Assembly: GCA_019308645.1 (NCBI GenBank)
Contig: JAFDHR010000218.1
Location: 1 to 6,734 of the forward strand
DNA: 6,734 bases
Direction of reading: 5' to 3'
DNA from: Deltaproteobacteria bacterium
Lineage (GTDB): Bacteria > Desulfobacterota > DSM-4660 > Desulfatiglandales > B25-G16
How positions within the stretch are numbered: position 1 is the stretch's first letter; the number at the start of each line of letters is the position of its first letter. Of this stretch, positions 1 to 6,198 are shown in pieces. Below the pieces are notes generated by a model that was given only the letters and a program-made list of their open reading frames with translations, was not told the origin of the DNA and ran no database searches. The position numbers and the translations under genes are program-made.

Positions 1-216
1 TCAAAGTGATCCCTCTGATTGTCGAGTTGTGCCGAATTTGACGGATGTTTCAAATTATTGTCAATCATAAACCAGGGGGACTTGAATTCAGTAAACTATC
101 ATTTATTACCCATCCAGCAACTCTTACCCGAGCCTTAAAAGATCCTTCGTTTGGTTGTAAACCGCCATTCCTCATGACCTACAATAGACCGAAAGCATCA
201 AGGTTTAAGTTCACTA

Positions 217-253
217 CTGTCCAAAATAAATTGAAATCCGGCTTTTTGGACAG
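217..253. repeat. Hairpin with perfect 10-bp TGTCCAAAA-type arms (copy A)
   Basis: CTGTCCAAAA (217-226) is the exact reverse complement of TTTTGGACAG (244-253), with a 17-base loop. No T-run follows the right arm, so it does not look like an intrinsic terminator. A related hairpin lies at 455-482, and the two also share an ATCCG(GC/A)TTTT segment in the loop and right arm and a TGATTTAA further downstream (263-270 and 487-494). They are therefore copies of one repeat unit rather than chance palindromes. Confidence 0.6.
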
Positions 254-454
254 ATAAGTGCTTGATTTAACACAATGCACCTGGCTATTGGGAATTCAGG
301 TTGTCGTTTCCCGAAGATGCTGTCCAAGAACTGCAAGGGTCTGAGAATAGGTAGCCTACATCCTTTCCATGTCCCAATATCCACGAAATAAGCCTTTTTG
401 GGTAGGTTACTGCGGCTTCGCTACTGGATTTCTGCGTTTATAGGCTTCAAATGC

Positions 455-482
455 TGTCCAAAGAAAAATCCGATTTTGGACA
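455..482. repeat. Hairpin with 8-bp TGTCCAAA arms (copy B)
   Basis: TGTCCAAA (455-462) pairs with TTTGGACA (475-482) around a 12-base loop. The left arm is preceded by ATGC, as is the lone TGTCCAA at 321-327. Compared with copy A at 217-253, the loop is shorter and the left outer base no longer pairs. The repeat family has no function I can name. It could be a remnant of a small mobile element or a protein-binding repeat. Confidence 0.5.
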
Positions 483-508
483 AGAGTGATTTAAGTTGTA
501 AATAATAA

Positions 509-547
509 TTGACCCAGCGGATAAAGGGTGGTATTTATTTGTATAAT
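509..547 (+). promoter_or_regulatory. Weak sigma70-like promoter candidate
   Basis: TTGACC (509-514) matches five of six bases of a -35 box. It is followed after 17 bases by TATTTA (532-537), which is a poor -10 box. A perfect TATAAT lies slightly further on (542-547), but the 27-base gap to TTGACC is too long and no good -35 box sits at the right distance. Either could drive the operon with a leader of roughly 200 bases. No sigma54-type GG-N10-GC element was recognised, although many T6SS operons use sigma54. This is a weak call from hexamer matching alone. Confidence 0.2.
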
Positions 548-766
548 GATTTTAGTATGCCCAGTTTGGATGGATATTTCTTGTTCCCCTAGGCCAATAA
601 CTGATGGTACTAACACAGGGAACCTGTTTGAACCGTGTTGATTGCCCGAATCTTTTAACTCAACGTCATAGACATAGGAGGTCACTAAACTTACAGCTGC
701 GAAAATAATTGATTCTTAGGAAACCAAATAAACATAACAAGTAAATTCTTTAGGATAGAAGATTTA

Positions 767-2005
767 TTGGTTTTGGGTTATTCCGGAAATAATGAAAGGG
801 ATGCAACCGTGGATAAACAAACCATTGCGCAGTCACTGATACCTTTTCTAAGCCCCGGCAAAGAGCAGATTTACTTGAAGATTTTACTCCGCTCAGATGA
901 ACTGAGTACCCTTGAGAATCCCCATACTCCATTCCTGATCGTTAGTGATTCAGACCCACTGACTTGCCTTATTTCCGCTAAATTTACCACCCATGCCGGC
1001 AGTGACTTGAAAAATGTGGCACTATTGGTCCAGAGAGACAAATACGTTTTCCCTCAGAATTCTTTATACCCTCTTAACAACAAAGAAATTGAGAAGTTAT
1101 GGCAGCAAGCCTTTGATTTCTATTTAAGCAGAGACCACGACAGCTCTTTCATTCTTCTCTCCCGTAGGCACCTTAACAGGAAAGGAAAGTTACTTTCGCT
1201 GAGGTCATTATTCTTTTGCAAGTTGAAAGGGGTTTTTTTTCATCCTCCGTGCCCTAATTGCGGAGGTCTAATTGAGTTGTGTGACGATGATGAGATTCTT
1301 GAGGCAAAAAAACTCCAACTTTATTCTTCTAGTCTAAGACGCTACCTATTTTGCCCTATCTGCCACGCTTCAACGGAACTCTCGAACTTTTATGTCTATG
1401 AACTGGAAGAGTTTGACTCACCTATACTTCAAGATCGCTGGGATTTAATAAAAGGATTTGGTAAATTAACTGAAGGCAAATCACAGAGCAATGCATTCCC
1501 TTGCGTAAGATGTCCCAGCAATCCGGAGTGTTATGGGTCTGATTCTCAGGCTACGTCGCGGATCTTCCCTTTTTCATTTTATCCATTCTATATGTTCATC
1601 TTTGAAGCCATGTCCCTTCACGCTCTTGATTTTCTGTCGCTGATCTCAGGTGCGTCGTTTGATGAGGTAAGAGACCACCTATCTTCAAGTCAAGAATTAG
1701 GCAGAAAGGAGCGCCTAAATATCTTGAGGAAAAAAGCGCAAGCAAAGTCCCCCTTTTTCTTCCAACAGGATGATAGAGATTTCCTGGAGATCTTATACCT
1801 AAAACTCTCATTCTTGAGTCAAATCACCAATGTTGCCTTCGCAACTCCAAATCCTCAGAAGCACCCGTTTTTTGGTTTGTCTATAGATCAATTTTGGGTA
1901 GGAATCGAACCATATGATAGCCATCTGCCGTTTTTCTGGAATTTTAAGGTTAAACCGATAGATATTTGGCTTACAAGCCAACAGAACTCATGTTTTTTGA
2001 CTTGA
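767..2005 (+). CDS. Cysteine-rich zinc-ribbon-like protein, T6SS-associated, unknown function
   Basis: I do not recognise a named family. The 412-residue protein (TTG start) has two CxxC pairs that look like a split zinc ribbon: C162/C165 (CPNCGG) and C196/C199 (CPICH). A third cysteine cluster follows, C246/C249/C255 (CVRCPSNPEC). After it comes an aromatic-rich stretch around residues 266-297 (FPFSFYPFYMFIFEA). No signal peptide or clear membrane segment is seen, so it is probably cytoplasmic. The start is uncertain. TTG at 767 has AGGA 11 bases upstream. GTG at 809 has AAAGGGA just upstream and would give a protein starting MDKQTIAQ. It is the first gene of a tightly packed run leading into tssJKLM. 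Its 3' end overlaps the next gene in another frame, and the C-terminus (LPFFWNFKVKPIDI, then a short tail) may be cut short by a frameshift. Confidence 0.75.
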   Translation: MVLGYSGNNERDATVDKQTIAQSLIPFLSPGKEQIYLKILLRSDELSTLENPHTPFLIVSDSDPLTCLISAKFTTHAGSDLKNVALLVQRDKYVFPQNSLYPLNNKEIEKLWQQAFDFYLSRDHDSSFILLSRRHLNRKGKLLSLRSLFFCKLKGVFFHPPCPNCGGLIELCDDDEILEAKKLQLYSSSLRRYLFCPICHASTELSNFYVYELEEFDSPILQDRWDLIKGFGKLTEGKSQSNAFPCVRCPSNPECYGSDSQATSRIFPFSFYPFYMFIFEAMSLHALDFLSLISGASFDEVRDHLSSSQELGRKERLNILRKKAQAKSPFFFQQDDRDFLEILYLKLSFLSQITNVAFATPNPQKHPFFGLSIDQFWVGIEPYDSHLPFFWNFKVKPIDIWLTSQQNSCFLT

Positions 2006-2844
2006 TTTGGTTCTATTCATTTCTAGTTAACAAGAATCATAGCATCGAAAAGGTGTATCGATACCTTGGCGAGGAATTAAATGAACACATTTTAAGTGAT
2101 ACTTGTAATTTCCAAGATTTTCTTAAAGAGCCAATTCCCAAACTTTTTTTGCCAGAAAATATCTTTTGGAATCCAGAACGAAAATCGGTCAAAAAGGAGT
2201 GGCATTCAACATGGTGGGAGACACTTAATCTTGGGTTATACCTTTTGAGTACTAGCTTCAGGTCTGATTCTAAATGGTCGCAAAATAATTTCGTAAGTCG
2301 GATAAACTTTTTGGCTGATGAAGTAAAACGCATACTATTTCAGGGAATCTCTGCTGGGCAGACGAATACCCGGCCGTCAGAAAATAGAGCCCTTCATGAA
2401 ATAATCCAGAAAATCATGAAAAAATGGTGTGTCGACTCTGTAGCAGAGCAGGAAGTATTAGAAGAAACTCTTGTTGACTCAACCACTGAGTGTGGGAAGT
2501 CTGACGAGACCATTATCAGCTACCAGGACGAGGAGTTGATAGAGGAAACAGTTATTCTTTCCCCTGATGATCTTGAGCGGGAGGTTCAACCGCCTTTTCA
2601 AAAGAAGCAGGATGTTATTCCGGAGACGATTATTGTTTCCCCGTCAGATAAACCGATGGGACCTTCCAATTTCTCCCAGCATTTACCACGAAGGGATACA
2701 AGCTTTCAGAGACGAGAAGTAGTCGTTAAACAAGAATACGGCAATACTTCTGAGGTCAAGAAAACAATAGTCGAGTGTGAGGAGGATGAATTTCTGACCG
2801 AGACAGTCATCCTTAATCTAAATGAGACGAAGGATAAGGAATAG
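1990..2844 (+). CDS. Unknown protein with repeated E-T-V-I-L motifs in an acidic tail
   Basis: The 284-residue protein (ATG start) matches no family I know. Residues 1-145 look folded and rich in aromatic residues (FFDLIWFYSFLVNK at the very start, WHSTWWETLNLGLYLL near 71-85). From about 150 the chain is acidic and low in complexity, and it repeats an ET core with hydrophobic residues after it: EETLVD (158-163), DETIIS (172-177), EETVILSP (185-192), PETIIVSP (211-218) and TETVILNL (270-277), plus a weaker KKTIVE near 257-262. Such threonines resemble the phospho-threonine sites bound by FHA domains, but phosphorylation here is inference. The frame is also open to a TTG at 1966. No Shine-Dalgarno sequence precedes the ATG, and the start overlaps the preceding gene by 16 bases. 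It may therefore be translated by coupling, or be the second half of one longer gene. The next gene begins 4 bases after its stop. Confidence 0.7.
   Translation: MFFDLIWFYSFLVNKNHSIEKVYRYLGEELNEHILSDTCNFQDFLKEPIPKLFLPENIFWNPERKSVKKEWHSTWWETLNLGLYLLSTSFRSDSKWSQNNFVSRINFLADEVKRILFQGISAGQTNTRPSENRALHEIIQKIMKKWCVDSVAEQEVLEETLVDSTTECGKSDETIISYQDEELIEETVILSPDDLEREVQPPFQKKQDVIPETIIVSPSDKPMGPSNFSQHLPRRDTSFQRREVVVKQEYGNTSEVKKTIVECEEDEFLTETVILNLNETKDKE
1993..1999 (+). other. T_TTT_TTG heptamer in the overlap, possible -1 frameshift site
   Basis: In the frame of the upstream gene the bases read T_TTT_TTG, which fits the X_XXY_YYZ pattern of -1 slippery sites. The zero-frame stop TGA (2003-2005) follows after a single codon. 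A -1 slip here continues exactly in the frame of the downstream gene at its GAC codon (1999-2001), giving a fused product of about 692 residues. I see no clear stimulatory hairpin downstream and no Shine-Dalgarno-like stimulator upstream, so the site may be only a homopolymer. A missing T in the assembly or a true mutation is an equally good explanation. Confidence 0.35.
2461..2826 (+). repeat. Degenerate ET[VIL][IV][LV] motif repeats in coding sequence
   Basis: Five imperfect copies occur in the tail of the second gene, at 2461-2478, 2503-2520, 2542-2571, 2620-2649 and 2797-2826. The consensus at protein level is roughly [DE]-x-[LVF]-[LI]-x-E-T-[VI]-[IV]-[LV]-S-P. The nucleotide copies differ widely in codon choice (ACA, ACG, ACT and ACC are used for the threonine). 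This argues for selection on the peptide rather than recent tandem duplication. Confidence 0.65.
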
Positions 2845-2848
2845 AACA

Positions 2849-3580
2849 ATGACGATTCAATTGTCTATAGCTCAACTGGCCAATGATATCAGAGAGATTC
2901 ACGCATCAGATCGATTGCAAGCTGAAGCTCTGGTTGAAACATATCTTGAAAAAAAAATGAATGAATTATCAGGTAGAGAAAGAATGAGGCTTCTTAAGGA
3001 ACTGACCTTTGTATTTAACAGAGCAGATTCCGACACATCCAGCGGAACGAACTTACGGGAAGAGGTTTTTTCGCAGCTTTTTTCGTTGTTATTGGGAAGA
3101 AAGGTCTCCCAAGTCGATCTCTCATCCCCTGAGCTTTTGGAGCGTTTGGCTGAATCCCTAAATACCATCTTCGATACACTCAATAAATTGGTGAGTGTGA
3201 TTAATGACAGCTTCTTTGGTGAGCATGCCGGCGAGGAAACGATCAGGAAAGTCTTGTGTTTTGAACTCGAGAGGGAAAAAGAGAGCAAATCTCTCGAAAG
3301 CTATCTTGGACAGATCAGCAAAGCCTTTCTCATTGCACAGCAGGCCTTCAAGAAGGCCGCATATACCAGAGTGAGAGAAATCCTTCTTGAAATGGATCCT
3401 TGTCGTATTGCTTCCGTTAGTGGTGGTGGCTTAAGGTTAGGCCCTCTCCGAAAGGCAGAGTCTTTCGAAATATATGAGGAAAGGTATAACAAGGTCAAAA
3501 AATGGTTTGAATCAGGGCGTTTTATGGAAGAACTTTTAAGAGAATTTGAAAATAACTGTCAAGAATTAAGTATGAAGTAG
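2849..3580 (+). CDS. TagH/Fha1 C-terminal-domain-like T6SS protein lacking an FHA domain
   Basis: This 243-residue, mostly helical protein resembles the C-terminal domain of T6SS FHA-domain proteins (TagH/Fha1). The best match is the end: LLEMDP at 179-184, then a loop and LRLGPLRKAESFEIYEERY at 195-213, then a helix to the C-terminus. In the family this region reads as an FDP motif, a basic linker, and a W/F-E-x-Y helix. The match is from memory, not from a search. TagH proteins normally carry an N-terminal FHA domain; none is present here, and the ORF is complete. Position supports the call: in the Pseudomonas aeruginosa HSI-1 cluster the FHA gene sits directly before tssJ, as this gene does. 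The ATG at 2849 is preferred over the in-frame ATG at 2822 because AAGGA (2836-2840) lies 8 bases before it and it avoids overlapping the previous gene. Its likely role is cytoplasmic assembly control. Confidence 0.65.
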   Translation: MTIQLSIAQLANDIREIHASDRLQAEALVETYLEKKMNELSGRERMRLLKELTFVFNRADSDTSSGTNLREEVFSQLFSLLLGRKVSQVDLSSPELLERLAESLNTIFDTLNKLVSVINDSFFGEHAGEETIRKVLCFELEREKESKSLESYLGQISKAFLIAQQAFKKAAYTRVREILLEMDPCRIASVSGGGLRLGPLRKAESFEIYEERYNKVKKWFESGRFMEELLREFENNCQELSMK

Positions 3581-3590
3581 GGGGGAGACG

Positions 3591-4127
3591 ATGAATATAT
3601 ATATTAAAAGGCTGTGTTTGATAGCGATCATTTTCCTGAGCTATTCGTGCGCCTCTCGGCCTCCAACACCTCCGGATTGGTCTCCCGAGAAAAAGGCTAT
3701 TCATCTTCGTTTAGTCGCCGACCCTCAATTAAATCTACACGAAGGAGTGCCTCACACCCTCCTTTTGTGCATATATCAACTCAGATCCCCGAACGCGTTT
3801 AATCAGCTTGCCGACGACATTGAGGGAATCTATAAATTACTGGAATGCAGTCTTTTTGACACCAGTGTGGCCAGATCTAAGAAATTGATTGTTCATCCTG
3901 GTCAAGAGTCAATTAAGGACTTGGACAGAGCTGAGGGCGCAAAATATGTGGCTATTGTGGCCGGTTACTACCTACTCCAAAAGGAGAGGATGGTGCGGAT
4001 GTTTGATATCCCGGTAATTGTGGAGAAAAAAGGCTTTATTAGACGTAAAAAGGTTATCAAGCCCGGCCACCTAAATATCGAACTTACATTGGGACCGCAA
4101 CAAATTCAGACGATCGGGAGAGAATAG
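3591..4127 (+). CDS. tssJ: T6SS outer-membrane lipoprotein TssJ
   Basis: TssJ is the lipoprotein that anchors the T6SS membrane complex in the outer membrane and binds the periplasmic end of TssM. The 178-residue protein starts with a basic N-region and a hydrophobic stretch (9-16), then a lipobox-like SYSC with the acylated cysteine at C20. Residue +2 is Ala, which favours the outer membrane. The position -3 residue is Ser, which is slightly atypical. The mature part shows the family pattern: a beta strand, then IYQLRSPNAF (61-70, the conserved hydrophobic-YQL motif), IVHPGQ (100-105) and YVAIVAGYY (119-127). The gene begins 10 bases after the previous stop, with a G-rich AGGGGGGAGA just before the ATG. 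tssK follows after 5 bases. Confidence 0.93.
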   Translation: MNIYIKRLCLIAIIFLSYSCASRPPTPPDWSPEKKAIHLRLVADPQLNLHEGVPHTLLLCIYQLRSPNAFNQLADDIEGIYKLLECSLFDTSVARSKKLIVHPGQESIKDLDRAEGAKYVAIVAGYYLLQKERMVRMFDIPVIVEKKGFIRRKKVIKPGHLNIELTLGPQQIQTIGRE

Positions 4128-4132
4128 GAAAT

Positions 4133-5518
4133 ATGGAAAGACCTCTTTTTTGGCATCAGGGCCTTTTTTTACAGCCTCAGCATTTTCAGCTGGAAGATCT
4201 CCATTTCAAGTCTTTGCTGACGCCTTTTTATAAGTTCCTTCGGCCCAACCTTTGGGGAATTGGGGCCGTGGAAATCCAAAAAGCCGCTTTGGGAAACAGA
4301 ACATTTGGTCTTGCAGGTGGTGAATTCATATTTCCGGATATGACATATGTGATCTTCCCCGACAACGCCCTTATTGAGGCCCGTTCTTTTGAAGATTCTT
4401 GGGTAGAGGGTGAAAAGCCCCTCACTGTATTCGTTGGTCTTAGAAAATGGAATGTCGCTGGAGAAAATGTAACGGTTCTCTCCAAGCTGGAGAACATTTC
4501 GGAGGTGCCCACCAGGTTTGTCACAACGGCTGACCCTGAAGAAGTAGCCGATTTGCATCAGAGCGGACCATCGGCACGAGTTAAAAGACTTTCCCATGTC
4601 TTGAAAATATTCTGGGAGACAGAAATCGATCAGCTTGGTAACTATGTTCTCCTACCTATTGCACAGCTGGCAAGAAGTGGAGAAGAAATAGTGCTTTCCG
4701 AGAGTTTTGTCCCGCCCTGTCTCAACATTTCAGGCTCAGAACCCCTTATTAAGCTCGTCAAAGAAATTAGAGATCAGATCGCAGCTCGAGGCCACCAGCT
4801 TGAGGCATATAAGCGTGAAAGAGGAATTCATACAGCTGAGTTTGGAGCAAGAGATATGGTCTACCTTTTAGCTCTTCGGTCGCTTAACCGTTACATTCCT
4901 CTTCTTTTCCATTTGACGGAATCCAAACAAGTTCACCCCTGGACAGCATATGGCGTCTTCAGACAGCTAATTGGGGAACTCTCTTCTTTTTCAAATCAGG
5001 TCTCTGTGATGGGTGAAGTGGAAAATGGAACCTGCCTTATCTCTAAATATGATCACAGAAGTTTGTGGGAATGTTTTTCATCAGCCCAAGCCTTGATCAC
5101 TCAGCTGTTGGATGAAATCACGGCTGGACCTGAGTATGTGATCCAACTCCTATACGATGGGACCTATTTTGCAGCTGATCTGTCCCCGAGGCTCTTTGAA
5201 GGACGAAACCGCTATTATCTCGTTTTCGAAACCGAAGAAGACCCTCAAACCGTGATTCAATCTGTCGGAAAGCTGGCCAAGTTAAGCTCACGAGAATATC
5301 TGCCCATTCTTATTGCCCGCGCGCTCCCCGGAATAAAGCTGGAACACCTTCCAGTACCGCCACAAGAATTGCCCCGTCGGTCGCACTCTACTTACTTCCA
5401 GATGGACCACCACAGTGATCAATGGGCCAATGTGAACAAGAGCAACAATATCGCTCTCTATTGGGATGCAGCCCCAAAAGATTTAAAAGCAGAACTGATG
5501 GTGGTAGGGGGAAATTAG
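4133..5518 (+). CDS. tssK: T6SS baseplate protein TssK
   Basis: TssK is the trimeric cytoplasmic baseplate subunit that connects the TssEFG wedges to the TssJLM membrane complex. The N-terminus RPLFWHQGLFLQPQHFQ (3-19) is the family signature. The 461-residue length fits the usual range of about 440-460. The middle carries helical segments (roughly 240-350). The C-terminal domain, with SHSTYFQMDHHSDQW near 406-420 and a final SNNIALYW strand, is the part known to contact TssL and TssM. The start is fixed by the signature. AGGA lies only 3 bases before the ATG and GGGAG 12 bases before, so coupling to tssJ is likely. The stop lies 2 bases before tssL. No truncation or frameshift is seen. Confidence 0.96.
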   Translation: MERPLFWHQGLFLQPQHFQLEDLHFKSLLTPFYKFLRPNLWGIGAVEIQKAALGNRTFGLAGGEFIFPDMTYVIFPDNALIEARSFEDSWVEGEKPLTVFVGLRKWNVAGENVTVLSKLENISEVPTRFVTTADPEEVADLHQSGPSARVKRLSHVLKIFWETEIDQLGNYVLLPIAQLARSGEEIVLSESFVPPCLNISGSEPLIKLVKEIRDQIAARGHQLEAYKRERGIHTAEFGARDMVYLLALRSLNRYIPLLFHLTESKQVHPWTAYGVFRQLIGELSSFSNQVSVMGEVENGTCLISKYDHRSLWECFSSAQALITQLLDEITAGPEYVIQLLYDGTYFAADLSPRLFEGRNRYYLVFETEEDPQTVIQSVGKLAKLSSREYLPILIARALPGIKLEHLPVPPQELPRRSHSTYFQMDHHSDQWANVNKSNNIALYWDAAPKDLKAELMVVGGN

Positions 5519-5520
5519 AT

Positions 5521-6198
5521 ATGCGATTGACCGACTGCTTTATAAAGCTCATCGCCTACGTGGCCTACTTCTTGAAGTCAGTGGCCACAAAACACCCCCC
5601 CTTTGATCAAGTGAAGGCCGATATCCAGCGTTTGATCTCTGAGAGTGAAGAGTGGCTCAAAAAAGGGGCTTTCTCCAGAGAGGATTATGACGTGGCTCGC
5701 TTTGCTATCTTTGCCTGGGTTGATGAGGCCATTTTGAGCTCATCCTGGAAAGAAAAAGATCGGTGGCAGGGAGAACAACTCCAGCGCATTTTTTATCATA
5801 CGGCCGATGCTGGCGAAATTTTCTATGAACGCTTGAATGCCATTGGCCCTCATCAAAGAGAGGTGAGAGAAGCATATTATCTCTGCCTGGCCATGGGTTT
5901 TGTGGGACGTTACTGTCATGAGGGTGACGACTATCTCTTGGAGCAACTGAAAACATCAAATCTGAAACTTCTCACGGGCAGTTCGGTGGGGCTCCCTTCC
6001 CTTGAAAAAGGAGACCTTTTTCCAGAGGCGTATCCTGCTGAATCATGGGAGGTTGCTCCTCAGAAAGGGCCAATCCGCTTCTCCACTTTTACATTTTTTT
6101 GTGTTGGATTTCCCGTCGTTTTTTACTGGGTTTTGTTTTTTATCTATCGATTTGTTTTGAACAGATACGCCGAAACCTTAATAGGCATGGTGCCGTAA
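5521..6198 (+). CDS. tssL: T6SS inner-membrane protein TssL (DotU family)
   Basis: TssL forms the inner-membrane part of the T6SS membrane complex with TssM and recruits the baseplate through its cytoplasmic domain. The 225-residue protein has the DotU helical domain: FAIFAWVDEAILSSSW (61-76, conserved AWxDE), then FYHTADAGEIFYERL (91-105) and YYLCLAMGFVGRY (119-131). One C-terminal transmembrane helix spans about 189-212. Only about a dozen residues follow it, so the OmpA-like peptidoglycan-binding extension of 'evolved' TssL is absent. The ATG at 5521 is chosen because AGGGGG lies 10 bases upstream, the stop of tssK ends 2 bases before it, and MRLTDCF begins the usual domain. A longer in-frame reading into tssK is not needed. 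tssM starts immediately after the stop. Confidence 0.95.
   Translation: MRLTDCFIKLIAYVAYFLKSVATKHPPFDQVKADIQRLISESEEWLKKGAFSREDYDVARFAIFAWVDEAILSSSWKEKDRWQGEQLQRIFYHTADAGEIFYERLNAIGPHQREVREAYYLCLAMGFVGRYCHEGDDYLLEQLKTSNLKLLTGSSVGLPSLEKGDLFPEAYPAESWEVAPQKGPIRFSTFTFFCVGFPVVFYWVLFFIYRFVLNRYAETLIGMVP

Larger units (their letters stand above)
1..766. other. Upstream region without a supportable gene
   Basis: This stretch lies before the first gene of the operon. Short open frames exist on both strands (for example 45-257 + and 491-685 -). None has a convincing ribosome binding site, a recognisable protein motif or gene-like composition. What it does hold is two related hairpins built on TGTCCAAAA (217-253 and 455-482), a third TGTCCAA copy at 321-327, a small palindrome at 615-627, promoter-like hexamers near 509-547 and a strong but orphan AGGAGGT at 676-682. 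The first 41 bases are open in one + frame ending in TGA (39-41) and could be the last codons of an upstream gene, but 12 residues are too few to identify. No tRNA or rRNA was recognised. Confidence 0.6.

Noticed and set aside
1..68. Possible 5' end of a divergent gene on the - strand (ATG at 68-66, open to the window edge)
   Set aside because: Only 22 codons are visible, without a Shine-Dalgarno sequence. The sequence beyond the window would decide it.
217..253. Hairpin considered as a rho-independent terminator
   Set aside because: No T-run follows the right arm on the + strand. On the - strand the bases after the hairpin are mixed (AGTAGTGAAC). The shared repeat at 455-482 gives a better explanation.
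45..257. Open frame of 70 codons on the + strand
   Set aside because: No ribosome binding site, no recognisable motif, and its 3' end is made of the TGTCCAAAA hairpin repeat. It is probably chance.
491..685. Open frame of 64 codons on the - strand, extendable upstream to about 740
   Set aside because: It starts at GTG or TTG without a ribosome binding site and shows no known family motif. It may be a relic, but I cannot support it as a gene.
1016..1036. VALLVQR segment in the first gene resembling the beta-3 strand of protein kinases or AarF/ABC1 proteins
   Set aside because: The catalytic lysine position is Leu and no HRD- or DFG-like motif follows. The zinc-ribbon-like cysteines do not fit a kinase fold. 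Similarity is too short to use.
2822..2848. Earlier in-frame ATG for the TagH-like gene
   Set aside because: It would add MRRRIRNRT and overlap the previous gene. The Shine-Dalgarno AAGGA at 2836-2840 is correctly spaced for the ATG at 2849.
2899..3288. Long - strand frame (129 codons) inside the TagH-like gene
   Set aside because: It is serine-rich and has the composition typical of an antisense shadow. The + strand gene is better supported by position and family resemblance.
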